Shown here one piece after another: positions 8,309 to 17,109 of a stretch of DNA of 64,000 bases. Origin of the DNA: an uncultured Lachnospiraceae bacterium (GTDB lineage: Bacteria > Bacillota > Clostridia > Lachnospirales > Lachnospiraceae); the NCBI GenBank assembly GCA_949878435.1, contig CATLAK010000005.1:62001-126000 (forward strand), read 5' to 3'. The notes under the pieces are model-generated. The model worked only from the letters and a program-made list of their open reading frames with translations. It had not been told where the DNA came from and ran no database searches. Made by a program: the position numbers and the translations under genes. Numbering within the stretch: position 1 is the stretch's first letter; every line of letters begins with the position of its first letter.

Positions 8309-9706
8309 TTAAAATCGAAAATACAGGAAGGGATTAAAAGAGCCATCCACCAGATAGGCTGTCATGACCAGCATCAGCACCGTCAGCACAACAGGCTCCA
8401 ACACGTTCAGGAGTTTATTGCCTGCAGCTTTTCCTGATATCCGCCTTACAAAATCACGAGCCGCCGGAGTTGCGCCTATGATTCCCGCAAACAGAACAAT
8501 CTTAAAGCTAGAGAGGCAGTATAAAGCTTCCTGTGAAACAAGGGGAATCCCTCCCCCGCCAAAAAGACCTGCTATATCAGAGAACGCCTGTCCTAAAGTC
8601 TCCCCATTAAAAATCACGAAGCTCAGCATAACGAAGAACAAAGTATAAATATGAGACAATAACCGGCTTTCTTCCAATCTCTTAAGAAGCCACAATTTTT
8701 CTACCGTCAAAAGCACCGCAAAGAGTACACCCCACAAAATGAAATTCCAAGCCGCACCATGCCAAAAACCGGTAAGCATCCATACCACCAGAATATTGAA
8801 AAGCTGTCTTCCTCTCCCCTTACGGTTTCCGCCCAGCGGAATATAGACATAATCCCGGAACCAGGTTCCCAGGGAAATATGCCAGCGGCGCCAGAATTCC
8901 GTTATGCTGGAAGAAATATAAGGGTAATTGAAATTCTCCTGAAAATGAAATCCAAGCACGCGTCCCAGTCCAATCGCCATATCACTGTAGCCGGAAAAGT
9001 CAAAGTAAATCTGCAGGGTAAAGGCAATGGCATACATCCAGCAAAACAGCACCGACTTTTCCTGTGATGCCCTAAATGCACTGCATAATTCTCCCAGCTG
9101 ATTTGCAATCAGAATCTTTTTCGCCAGACCGATCACAAAACGCCGGATTCCCCACGCACTTTTCTGCCATGTGCATTTCCTATCCGCCAGCTGCCCTGCA
9201 ATATCAGCATACCGCACAATCGGTCCCGCAATCAGCTGGGGAAACATGGCAATGTAAGTCGCTAAGTGAATCAAATTCCTTTGCGCCCGCTCGCCTTTAT
9301 ACACGTCCACAGTGTAGCTGATCATCTGAAATGTATAAAAGCTAATGCCGATGGGCAGCGCCAGCCTCAAAAGGGAAAGCTGCAGCCCCGTTACAGCATT
9401 TACATTTTGGATAAAAAAATCTGCATATTTAAAGTACACCAGAAAGGCAAGGCTTATTCCCACTGAAAGTGCACAGATTGCCTTTCCAGCTCTTTTTTCT
9501 CTGTATTTTTCCACCAACAGCCCAAACCCATATCCCAGCAGAATGGAAAGTGCCATCAATATCACATATTTGGGTTCTCCCCACCCATAAAATAAAAGGC
9601 TCGCCAGAAGAAGGACGGTATTCTTGAATGCCTTAGGAACCGCAAAATATAGGACCAGCGTCAGGGGCAAAAAATAGTATAAAAAAGAAATACTCGAAAA
9701 CAGCAT
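8309..9706 (-). CDS. MBOAT-family O-acyltransferase (AlgI/DltB-like)
   Basis: A 465-residue multi-pass membrane protein that moves acyl groups across the membrane onto a surface polymer. It starts MLFSSISFLYYFLPL, typical of AlgI-type MBOATs. The catalytic region shows FWRRWHISLGTWFRDYVYIP, PLGGNRKG and LTGFWHGAAWNFILWG, the last holding the conserved His. It lies between the lipoprotein and DHHW genes with 14- and 15-bp gaps. The polymer (capsule, teichoic acid or peptidoglycan) is not shown by the sequence. Confidence 0.93.
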   Translation of the reverse strand: MLFSSISFLYYFLPLTLVLYFAVPKAFKNTVLLLASLLFYGWGEPKYVILMALSILLGYGFGLLVEKYREKRAGKAICALSVGISLAFLVYFKYADFFIQNVNAVTGLQLSLLRLALPIGISFYTFQMISYTVDVYKGERAQRNLIHLATYIAMFPQLIAGPIVRYADIAGQLADRKCTWQKSAWGIRRFVIGLAKKILIANQLGELCSAFRASQEKSVLFCWMYAIAFTLQIYFDFSGYSDMAIGLGRVLGFHFQENFNYPYISSSITEFWRRWHISLGTWFRDYVYIPLGGNRKGRGRQLFNILVVWMLTGFWHGAAWNFILWGVLFAVLLTVEKLWLLKRLEESRLLSHIYTLFFVMLSFVIFNGETLGQAFSDIAGLFGGGGIPLVSQEALYCLSSFKIVLFAGIIGATPAARDFVRRISGKAAGNKLLNVLEPVVLTVLMLVMTAYLVDGSFNPFLYFRF

Positions 9707-9720
9707 AATGCGCAGCCTCT

Positions 9721-10302
9721 TTACGCAATAGGCGTTTCTGTGATTATTTTTGCACCGCCAAGAACAGATAATGCATGATCCTTAAAGACTTCCATCAGTT
9801 CCGCTGCGCCATAAGCCGTTATCACATATCTGCCGTCCACATCGATAATAACCAGCGTATCCGGCTGCCCGCACACCCACTGTTTTGCTAAAACGCAGGA
9901 TTTCACGGAATCTGCAAAGGCATTCATATCCACGCCCTCCTTCAGCCTGTAAGCTGCGCCGGTAAAGGTATTTGCATTCATTAAATGCACCATAGTCGCC
10001 CCGTCTTCAATATTGGAAACCTGCTCCGCAGGCAGACCATACGTAAATTCCAATTCTTCTGTTTTGCTGATATCAAACTTCCCCGGCGCATCCATTACCG
10101 CATTTTCCTGATTTCCGCCATACATGGCAAACAGCTCTTCTTCGCCGTAGGCTTCCACTATCTTGTTAAGCACTTCAAGGGATTCTGCGTATTCAGATTC
10201 TGTACTTTCCTGCTCCGCCTGAGCGTCATCCTGCTTCCTGCCACAACCGGGCAGGGTAAAGATTGCAATTGTCGTTAATAATAATATCATTGCTTTTTTC
10301 AT
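9721..10302 (-). CDS. DUF4358-like lipoprotein of the MBOAT operon
   Basis: A 193-residue lipoprotein: MKKAMILLLTTIAIFTLPGC gives a signal peptide and lipobox with Cys at residue 20. The mature part resembles DUF4358, with the run YGLPAEQVSNIEDGATMVHL and a C-terminal DGRYVITAYG strand. I chose the ATG at 10302 because AAGAGGAG precedes it and it puts the signal peptide first; a longer reading frame adds 19 unlikely residues. It is first in the operon with MBOAT and DHHW genes, a pairing I recall from other Lachnospiraceae, so it probably helps surface acylation. Its molecular role is unknown. Confidence 0.72.
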   Translation of the reverse strand: MKKAMILLLTTIAIFTLPGCGRKQDDAQAEQESTESEYAESLEVLNKIVEAYGEEELFAMYGGNQENAVMDAPGKFDISKTEELEFTYGLPAEQVSNIEDGATMVHLMNANTFTGAAYRLKEGVDMNAFADSVKSCVLAKQWVCGQPDTLVIIDVDGRYVITAYGAAELMEVFKDHALSVLGGAKIITETPIA

Positions 10303-10403
10303 GGTTATTCTCCTCTTAAATCTGGATTTTTCAGGATATGCTGTAATTCCCATATCCATTTACTGGATTTATTATACACAAAATGTATTTATTTATCAAT
10401 TTA

Positions 10404-10943
10404 CTACATTTCAACTACTTTTCTAACAGTATTTGCTGTCCTAATCGTTAATTTGCTGCTTATACTCGTATTTGCTGTTTTTGCCCACCAGTTTGTTTTC
10501 TGATAATCTTTTCGGCTAAAAGACCAGAATATTGCTTTCCCGCAACTCTGTATCTTTTCTAATCCTTCTTTCGGTTCTCCAATTTCATTAAATACATCGG
10601 TGAATGCAGCAGGCGGCATAATAAAAATAAGATTATCGTAAACTTCCTTATCTTCATTCCCCCACCAGTCGGGAGCGTTGCATAAGATGTTCGCAAGTTC
10701 TTCTTTTGCTATAACAAAGACCGGAATGTCTAAAACAAACTGATTTTTTATCATCATTTCAATCTGTTTTGTAACACTCTCTATGTTATTTTCATCACTC
10801 AAGAACATTACATTGCCGCTGTTTTGATATGTCTTAACTTTTCGATACCCCAATCTTTCAAAGCCTATTTTCAATTCAGCCATGGGCACCTTGTTTTTGC
10901 CACTTATATTAACGCCACGTAAAAAGGCAATATATTGTACCAT
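10404..10943 (-). CDS. DUF1697 family protein
   Basis: A 179-residue cytoplasmic protein with the DUF1697 signature: YIAFLRGVNISGKNKVPM at the N-terminus, then LGYRKVKTYQNSGNVMF, a central PDWWGNEDKEVYDNLIF, and WAKTANTSISSKLTIRTANT near the end. The ATG at 10943 is chosen because AAGGAG lies 9 bp upstream; a TTG six codons earlier overlaps that ribosome site. The family is widespread and uncharacterised. It stands alone between the MBOAT operon and a tRNA-Leu gene. Confidence 0.85.
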   Translation of the reverse strand: MVQYIAFLRGVNISGKNKVPMAELKIGFERLGYRKVKTYQNSGNVMFLSDENNIESVTKQIEMMIKNQFVLDIPVFVIAKEELANILCNAPDWWGNEDKEVYDNLIFIMPPAAFTDVFNEIGEPKEGLEKIQSCGKAIFWSFSRKDYQKTNWWAKTANTSISSKLTIRTANTVRKVVEM

Positions 10944-11024
10944 ATCCACTGACTCCTTCAAATAAAAAGCCGAAAATACACGGTTTTACTAAGCACCCAT
11001 TGTATTTTCGGTCTTATTTCCTCC

Positions 11025-11104
11025 TGCGGGTAACAGGACTTGAACCTGCACGGTCTCCCACCAGAACCTAAATCTGGCGCGTCTGCCAATTCCGCCATAC
11101 CCGC
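11025..11104 (-). tRNA. tRNA-Leu (anticodon UAG)
   Basis: Cloverleaf by eye: acceptor GCGGGTA/TACCCGC, anticodon stem CCAGA/TCTGG with loop TTTAGGT, long variable arm as in class II tRNAs, T-arm GGTTCAAGTCC. CCA is not encoded. Confidence 0.95.
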
Positions 11105-11195
11105 TCATGCAAGTCTGTCGCACAAACCTGCTATGCTCATGTAGACTATCTTATCATCCGCTAAAGTTGCTGTCAACTTTTTCTTAATTCTCTAC

Positions 11196-11669
11196 CTAAA
11201 AGCACCCCTGTCCATAAGCCGCCTTCACCTTCTCAAATGACTTAATAAAAGGTTTTGCACCATCCGGCAAATGGAAATAAATTTTTTCTTTTTTACCCTG
11301 CTCCGTATGATATTTGATTACTATATATTTCTCCTTCACCGCCCTGTTCGGTTTTCCGATGGGTACGGAAAACATGACGCTGCACCAATAGGTTAATATG
11401 GCTGCAAAGACAGGCAGATTCTCCTTACTGTCCTTTCCGGTGGAAATCTGCTCCCACGTTTCAATTTCGATGCCGTCGATCCTGCTTAGCACAAATTCAA
11501 AATGCATCTCATATGTTCCGTCAAAATTATCCTCCAGCACGTATAAGTGCCGGTTTGTCAGCATAAGCAGGCAGATGCAGTCAGGGTAATGAGAATCAGG
11601 CGGCAGAAGCTTTGCCGAAAGTTGTGTGACGATTTTTTCTCCTCTGTACTCCTTTAACCTTCCCCTCAT
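11196..11669 (-). CDS. Hypothetical protein, possible PH-like (GRAM/bPH) domain
   Basis: A 157-residue protein with no recognised family. An early strand pair (CLLMLTNRHLYVLEDN, about residues 33-48) followed by FVLSRIDGIEIET resembles bacterial PH-like folds, in which a 'LTNxRLYV' turn is common. A hydrophobic stretch LPVFAAILTYWCSVMFSV (about 85-102) may be one membrane segment. GGGGAG precedes the ATG. It lies 49 bp downstream of the ABC-type membrane protein, in the same direction. Function unknown. Confidence 0.6.
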   Translation of the reverse strand: MRGRLKEYRGEKIVTQLSAKLLPPDSHYPDCICLLMLTNRHLYVLEDNFDGTYEMHFEFVLSRIDGIEIETWEQISTGKDSKENLPVFAAILTYWCSVMFSVPIGKPNRAVKEKYIVIKYHTEQGKKEKIYFHLPDGAKPFIKSFEKVKAAYGQGCF

Positions 11670-11718
11670 TTTCCTGTTCTCCCCTTCTTCAAGCGCCTGC
11701 CCAAAGCACTCTCCTTCT

Positions 11719-13695
11719 TTATCTCAAAAGTTCCTTCAGCACTTCGTTCCCCGCCGGATCCGCCTGCGCCCTGCACTTTACAGCATCTATCGTTCTTCCG
11801 TCCGAATCCCGGTAATACACGGTAAATTCCATTTGAAGATTCTTCTCATTGAGCTGATAGTCCTCGCAAAATTCCTCACAGTAAAGGACTTCGGACAATG
11901 TCTCTATCGCTGACGCATCCGTAATCGTCTTTTCCCATTCCAGGGAATTAACCTGATAGAGGAGCCCTTCCGTCAGCAAGTATTTGTCCGCCACGATTTT
12001 AATGATATCATAATCTTTTATCTCTTTTTGCGCTGCAATGCCGTATTCATATAGGAGTGTGCAAGTCCTTTCATAACCGGGATAAATATCTGCCGTCACA
12101 TCCCCTTGGTTTTTCGTAGAAGCAAAGGTGATACGCCCGATAGGCGTCTGCTGCCTGATATCAGAAAACGCCAGCCCTTTTGCATCTTCCCTGTACGCCT
12201 CCCACAATTCCTGCCGCTCCTGTTCTGCCAAATCCAGGGTATAGCTTTCTATGCCGTTGGTCCAGCAGATTTCATAATATTTCATGGAATTAAGGCGAAG
12301 CGCCTGATAGGTTCCTTCCTTAAACCCTTCTCCTGCAAAAATTTCCTCAAAACCATCCAGCGCATACCACGGAAGATGGTATTTGCTATAGGTTTGCCTG
12401 CCGTCTGTCCCCTCGTATTTTACCAGAAATTCATAGCCTGCCGACTCTTCGCCATAATCTTTGTTGACCCAGTCATAGGCTGCCTCCATCGGTTCTCCTG
12501 TAAGCTGCATGTTCTGCAAAACCTGCCCGCTGTCATCTCCGCTTTGAAGCGCCGGCAGTGCAATCGCCATTAAAGCCACATCCTCCTTTACCGGAATCCG
12601 CCGCTCCCATTTTCCCCACAAAGAAAATCCGCCGGTCAGGACCGCCATCAGCAACACCTCAATTAATAAATGCCATTTGCCGGATAGAAATCTCTTCGCA
12701 TCACGGGCAAGTAGAATATTGACAAGTCCATGTATAAGCGGAACACTGATCACGATACCGGCAATCACCGGCGCCCATGAAAAAACGCCAAAGGAGAAAA
12801 CCTGCAAAAGTTCTATAAACCATAACCCTCCAAGAACCACACAGCTATAACGCACAAACCACTCCGCAGCAGGAAAAGCAAATGCCCCCCTTTTAGGTTC
12901 TGCAGGACGTATCCTGAAAAAGAACAGATTGAGCAGAAAGAGAAAGACGACTGCTGCCGCCAGATACAGCAGATATGGCAGATGTGCCGCCATCACCCAG
13001 CCGGAACTGTCCACATATTCTTCGATTCCCGCAGCATTTTTGAGCAGAGAAACAGGAGGCAGATACCCCTTTAACTGCTCCAGCGCTGCCGAGCGATAGA
13101 AAGAGGGTCCAAACATCGCAAGCATCTTTTCCGTCAGCGCAAGCCCTGCCCCCGGTCCTAAAAAAAGCAGCGCCGTAAGACCTGCCACATAAGCGCCGCC
13201 CCTCGCCCAAAGCGCAGCAAGCATGGACAGGCTCATCACAAACAGAAATCCCAGCACAAGAATCAGACATCCCGCCCACACCGACCGGACACTGTCCTCA
13301 TACTTACAGTAACCCATGGAAAGAGAAATACGAAAAAACAAAAGCCTGCATATCACCGCCGGAATACTGAAAATCAAAAAGTTATTCATATATCCCACTG
13401 CAAACAGCTGGCTTCTTGAAAAGGGAAGGCTAAGGTACAAGTCTGCCTTTTGCTGCGTCTGCAGGTAAGGAAAAGCTCCTATGCCCATCAAAATCCCAAG
13501 CAGGATCATCACTGCAAAAAAAGAGGTGTTCCCCGGTCCCACATAAAGACTCCGCACCTCCCCTTCCGGAATCGTCATTTTTGCCGAAAAAAGCAGACAG
13601 AGCATTCCCATCAGATACCAGACTGCCACGATCATCCACAGCTTGCTCTTTAAATCTTCCCGCCAAAGTCCCAATACTATTTTCGCCCGCTTCAT
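11719..13695 (-). CDS. ABC-2 type transporter membrane subunit with large C-terminal domain
   Basis: A 658-residue membrane protein. The N-terminal two thirds (to about residue 380) are a set of hydrophobic segments in ABC-2 permease style, including a YLSLPFSRSQLFAVGY element in the first cytoplasmic loop. The remainder is a long soluble domain without recognised family (rich in Y, E and W), presumably extracytoplasmic. The ATG at 13695 overlaps the upstream ATPase stop (ATGA) and has GGAGG ahead; a longer frame adds 11 residues without a better start. Paired with the ATPase it forms an exporter or a lipid/peptide-antibiotic resistance pump; substrate unknown. Confidence 0.75.
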   Translation of the reverse strand: MKRAKIVLGLWREDLKSKLWMIVAVWYLMGMLCLLFSAKMTIPEGEVRSLYVGPGNTSFFAVMILLGILMGIGAFPYLQTQQKADLYLSLPFSRSQLFAVGYMNNFLIFSIPAVICRLLFFRISLSMGYCKYEDSVRSVWAGCLILVLGFLFVMSLSMLAALWARGGAYVAGLTALLFLGPGAGLALTEKMLAMFGPSFYRSAALEQLKGYLPPVSLLKNAAGIEEYVDSSGWVMAAHLPYLLYLAAAVVFLFLLNLFFFRIRPAEPKRGAFAFPAAEWFVRYSCVVLGGLWFIELLQVFSFGVFSWAPVIAGIVISVPLIHGLVNILLARDAKRFLSGKWHLLIEVLLMAVLTGGFSLWGKWERRIPVKEDVALMAIALPALQSGDDSGQVLQNMQLTGEPMEAAYDWVNKDYGEESAGYEFLVKYEGTDGRQTYSKYHLPWYALDGFEEIFAGEGFKEGTYQALRLNSMKYYEICWTNGIESYTLDLAEQERQELWEAYREDAKGLAFSDIRQQTPIGRITFASTKNQGDVTADIYPGYERTCTLLYEYGIAAQKEIKDYDIIKIVADKYLLTEGLLYQVNSLEWEKTITDASAIETLSEVLYCEEFCEDYQLNEKNLQMEFTVYYRDSDGRTIDAVKCRAQADPAGNEVLKELLR

Positions 13696-14354
13696 GCTTC
13701 CGCGCCTCCCAGCGCCAGCCTGTCCCATTCCTCCTTGTCAAGAATCCGTCCGCGATGCAGAAATCCCTTCATGCTGCAGATTCTGTCAAGTTCCTCCAGA
13801 TAATGGGACACCATTAGAATCGTCATATTCCTTCCAACTGCCGCACTTTTCAAAAGATCATTTACCGTAATTCTAATCTGTGGATCCAGCCCGTCAAAAA
13901 CCTCATCGCACAAAAGATATCCGGTGTCAGCACAGACCGCCGCCGCAATGAACATCTGCTTTTTCATTCCTTTGGAAAAGGTCTCCACTAATGCGCCCTC
14001 TTCAAGTCCAAACTGCTCCAGCAGATAACGGTATTCCTCCATGGCAAAGGAAGGATAAAAGGTCCTGTAAAAATCCCCTACGGTAAGGGGCGTGGCATTC
14101 TTCTCATAATACTGGTTATCCGGCATGTAAAAGATTTTTTGCTTTGCCGCCACATTCGGAATCTTATCTCCGTCAATTCTAATCTCACCTTCATCCGCTC
14201 GCAGGACACCGGCTATCAGGCGAAGGAGAGTGCTCTTTCCTGCACCGTTCTCCCCAACCAGCCCATAAATCGTTCCGTCGGGAATGGTCATGGACACACG
14301 GTCGAGGCAGATAAATCTTTCAAATTTCTTCGTGACATTTGCTATTTCAATCAT
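13692..14354 (-). CDS. ABC transporter ATP-binding protein
   Basis: A 220-residue ATPase. Walker A is GENGAGKST, Walker B is YLLCDEVFDGLDP with the catalytic Glu, and the H-loop is VSHYLEEL. The signature motif is FSKGMKKQ instead of LSGGQ, as in many ABC-2 exporter ATPases (CcmA/BcrA type). AAGGAG sits 7 bp before the ATG at 14354. The stop overlaps the start of the membrane subunit, so the two genes are translationally coupled. Confidence 0.9.
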   Translation of the reverse strand: MIEIANVTKKFERFICLDRVSMTIPDGTIYGLVGENGAGKSTLLRLIAGVLRADEGEIRIDGDKIPNVAAKQKIFYMPDNQYYEKNATPLTVGDFYRTFYPSFAMEEYRYLLEQFGLEEGALVETFSKGMKKQMFIAAAVCADTGYLLCDEVFDGLDPQIRITVNDLLKSAAVGRNMTILMVSHYLEELDRICSMKGFLHRGRILDKEEWDRLALGGAEA

Positions 14355-14414
14355 CCTTTTTCTCCTTGGCAAAACGCCGGCAGTCACCGCTTTCTCTTAT
14401 CCCTGGCATATCCT

Positions 14415-15806
14415 CTATGTTGATCTCTGCGCTGCGATTTCAGTACCGATATGTTTAATTACCTTATTATATATCCGCACCAAAAAGAAAACAGAAAGCC
14501 CCAGCGACATCAATTCCGCAATCGGAAACGCCAGCCATACATAAGTAACATTTCCCGTCAGGGATAAAAGATATGCTACCGGCAGCAGCACCACAAGCTG
14601 CCTTGCAATGGATACCACCATGCTATACACCCCATTTCCCAACGCCTGGAACATGGTCCCGCAGATAATGCAAAAACCTGCCAGAAGGAAACTGCAGCTG
14701 ATGATGCGCAGCGCCGGAACACCAATTGCAAGCATCGTCTCAGACGCGTCAAACATCAAAAGGAGCTGCGCAGGAAATACCTGAAAGACCACAAATCCAA
14801 CGAACATCAGGCAGATTGCATAAAAAATGCTAAGCTTCACCGTCTTAATCAGCCTGTCCTTCTTGCCTGCGCCGTAATTGTAAGCCACAATCGGCACCAT
14901 GCCATTGTTCAGCCCAAACACTGGCATAAAGATGAAGCTCTGGAGCTTAAAGTATGCACCGAATACCGCCGCCGCAGTGTTGGTAAATCCTAGAAGAATC
15001 TTGTTCATGCCATAGGTCATAACGGAACCGATCGCCTGCATGATAATAGACGGAATCCCCACCTGATAAATCTGTTTGATGATCGAGAAGTCGGGACGAA
15101 ATCCCCGAATCTGTACCTTGATTTCCGTGTTCTTCTTTTCATTAATGATAAGCGCAATCGTACCGGCTATAATCTGCCCGATTACAGTGGCAACTGCCGC
15201 CCCGGCAACACCCATGCGGGGCACACCGAAATATCCGAAGATAAAGATAGGATCCAGAATAATGTTGATGATTGCCCCTGCTCCCTGTGTAATCATTGTG
15301 TAAAAGGTCTTCCCCGTTGACTGCAGGAGCCGCTCATAGACGAACTGTGCATAGATGCCGAAGGAACAGCAGCAGACGATGGTCAAATACGCCTTTCCGT
15401 ATTCCAAAATCTGAGCATCTTTCGTCTGACTTAAGTAAAAAGGACCTGTCACAAACACTCCCACCAACAGGAAAATGACATAATTGACCACCGCAAGAAA
15501 TACTCCATTGGCAGCCGATTTGTTTGCCTTTTCATAATCCTTTTCCCCAAGCGACCGTGACAGAAGGGCATTGATTCCCACTCCTGTTCCTGCACCAAGG
15601 GCAATCATCAAAGTCTGTATGGGAAACGCCAGTGATACTGCTGTCAGGGCATTTTCATTGATTCTGGACACAAAAATACTATCCACAATGTTATAGAGTG
15701 CCTGCACCAGCATGGAAATCATCATGGGCAGGGACATGCTGATAAGCAATTGATTGACCGGCATAATTCCCATTTTGTTTTCTTTTGTTGTTGCTGTAGC
15801 TTCCAT
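14415..15806 (-). CDS. MATE-family multidrug/cation efflux transporter
   Basis: A 463-residue, 12-segment inner-membrane exchanger. Family features: PMMISMLVQALYNIVDSIFV in the first helix, GAGTGVGINALLSRSLG in the first half, and the repeated pattern in the second half (GLNNGMVPIVAYNYGAGKKD). Such proteins expel drugs or metabolites in exchange for Na+ or H+. It lies 60 bp upstream of the ABC ATPase in the same direction, possibly in one transcript. AAGGAAGGAG precedes the ATG. Confidence 0.92.
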   Translation of the reverse strand: MEATATTKENKMGIMPVNQLLISMSLPMMISMLVQALYNIVDSIFVSRINENALTAVSLAFPIQTLMIALGAGTGVGINALLSRSLGEKDYEKANKSAANGVFLAVVNYVIFLLVGVFVTGPFYLSQTKDAQILEYGKAYLTIVCCCSFGIYAQFVYERLLQSTGKTFYTMITQGAGAIINIILDPIFIFGYFGVPRMGVAGAAVATVIGQIIAGTIALIINEKKNTEIKVQIRGFRPDFSIIKQIYQVGIPSIIMQAIGSVMTYGMNKILLGFTNTAAAVFGAYFKLQSFIFMPVFGLNNGMVPIVAYNYGAGKKDRLIKTVKLSIFYAICLMFVGFVVFQVFPAQLLLMFDASETMLAIGVPALRIISCSFLLAGFCIICGTMFQALGNGVYSMVVSIARQLVVLLPVAYLLSLTGNVTYVWLAFPIAELMSLGLSVFFLVRIYNKVIKHIGTEIAAQRST

Positions 15807-15853
15807 ATTGATATAATCTCCTTCCTTTCCTTCTCATTGTTCAACATTTGCGT

Positions 15854-15884
15854 AAAAAAAGAAAACCAGATAAACTGATTTTTC
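15854..15884 (-). terminator. Terminator of the tRNA cluster
   Basis: On the minus strand AAAATCAG/CTGGTTTT with a 5-nt loop is followed by CTTTTTTT, starting 8 bp after the tRNA-Lys 3' end. Confidence 0.75.
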
Positions 15885-15891
15885 TTTCAGA

Positions 15892-15964
15892 TGAGCCACC
15901 GGGGACTCGAACCCCGGACAACTTGATTAAAAGTCAAGTGCTCTACCACCTGAGCTAGTGGCCC
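15892..15964 (-). tRNA. tRNA-Lys (anticodon UUU)
   Basis: Last gene of a six-tRNA cluster. Acceptor GGGCCAC/GTGGCTC, anticodon stem CTTGA/TCAAG around CTTTTAA, T-loop GGGGTTCGAGTCCCC. No encoded CCA. Confidence 0.96.
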
Positions 15965-15978
15965 ATATTTATATGTAA

Positions 15979-16050
15979 CTGGGCTAGCTGGATTCGAACC
16001 AGCGAATGCAGGAGTCAAAGTCCTGTGCCTTACCGCTTGGCGATAGCCCA
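15979..16050 (-). tRNA. tRNA-Gln (anticodon UUG)
   Basis: Acceptor TGGGCTA/TAGCCCA, anticodon arm CAGGACTTTGACTCCTG, T-arm GCTGGTTCGAATCCAGC. No encoded CCA. Confidence 0.96.
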
Positions 16051-16111
16051 ATGAAAACACCAAGCCTGTGCTTTGGACAATAGCCTGTCTTACCAACAAG
16101 CCTTGGCAAAG

Positions 16112-16186
16112 GGTGGATAGAGGGACTCGAACCCTCGGCCTCCAGAGCCACAATCTGGCGCGCTAGCCGACTGCGCCATACCCACC
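16112..16186 (-). tRNA. tRNA-His (anticodon GUG)
   Basis: Acceptor GTGGGTA/TATCCAC with the extra 5' G of His tRNAs opposite C, anticodon arm CCAGATTGTGGCTCTGG, T-arm GAGGGTTCGAGTCCCTC. No encoded CCA. Confidence 0.96.
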
Positions 16187-16217
16187 ATACGTTGATTGAT
16201 ATGACCAGCATATCAAA

Positions 16218-16291
<74 letters not shown>

Positions 16292-16340
16292 ACAGCATAT
16301 GCGAACATGATGTTTCCTACCACGCTTCTGCATATGCAAA

Positions 16341-16411
16341 AGCGGGTGATGGGAATCGAACCCACGTATCCAGCTTGGAAGGCTGGTGTTCTACCATTGA
16401 ACTACACCCGC
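16341..16411 (-). tRNA. tRNA-Gly (anticodon UCC)
   Basis: Acceptor GCGGGTG/CACCCGC, anticodon arm CCAGCCTTCCAAGCTGG, T-arm GTGGGTTCGATTCCCAT. No encoded CCA. Confidence 0.96.
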
Positions 16412-16429
16412 AGATATCATGCGTTAAAG

Positions 16430-16504
16430 TCGGGGTGACAGGATTCGAACCTGCGACCTCCTGGTCCCAAACCAGGCGCTCTAGCCAAGCTGAGCCACAC
16501 CCCG
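16430..16504 (-). tRNA. tRNA-Pro (anticodon UGG)
   Basis: First gene of the cluster in transcription order. Acceptor CGGGGTG/CACCCCG, anticodon arm CCTGGTTTGGGACCAGG, T-arm GCAGGTTCGAATCCTGT. No encoded CCA. Confidence 0.96.
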
Positions 16505-16597
16505 CTGGTTTCCTGTTGCACACTCTTACGCAACGCAAGATATATTATAAGATATGACTTTCCTTCTGTCAACAAGAAACTTTCAAAAAATACATTT

Positions 16598-17077
16598 TTA
16601 TAGATAATTAATCGTAAAATGCGCTTTTCCCTCTCTATCAAGATCCATAATCGCGTAAGAGGGTCTTCTTCCCTCCTGCCTGGGATATGTAAGACTGCCC
16701 GGATTGACCGCGATGAGATCTCTTTCTATATCGATCACCGGTCTGTGGGTATGACCGTACAGCACGATATCCACTCCCCGCATCCTGGCTTCATGTTTCA
16801 GATTTTCATTACTCATGGATACATAATAGTTGTGCCCGTGGGTAAGCCAGATTTTGTATTTTCCCACCATAAATTCTTTTTCTCTGGGAAGATCTGAAAA
16901 AAAGTCGTTGTTCCCCGTGACCATCTGGACCGGGCATCCCGCACTTTCTGCAATCAGATATTCACTGCCTTCGATGTCTCCGCAGTGGATGACCATATCC
17001 ACCGGCGCTACCCTCTCGAGCACTTTTATGTAATTGTCATTTTTGCGATGTGTATCACTGACAATCAATACCTTCAT
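16598..17077 (-). CDS. YfcE/MJ0936-family metallophosphoesterase
   Basis: A 159-residue calcineurin-like phosphoesterase. Metal-binding blocks in order: SDTHRKND (residues 7-14), HCGDIEG, TGNNDFF, LTHGHNYYV and YGHTHRP. This is the short YfcE type, phosphodiesterases of uncertain physiological substrate. It is last in a four-gene operon after rdgB (32-bp gap), a neighbour pair common in Firmicutes. Confidence 0.93.
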   Translation of the reverse strand: MKVLIVSDTHRKNDNYIKVLERVAPVDMVIHCGDIEGSEYLIAESAGCPVQMVTGNNDFFSDLPREKEFMVGKYKIWLTHGHNYYVSMSNENLKHEARMRGVDIVLYGHTHRPVIDIERDLIAVNPGSLTYPRQEGRRPSYAIMDLDREGKAHFTINYL

Positions 17078-17109
17078 ATATGCTTCTCCACATTCCTTCC
17101 ATTTCCATT

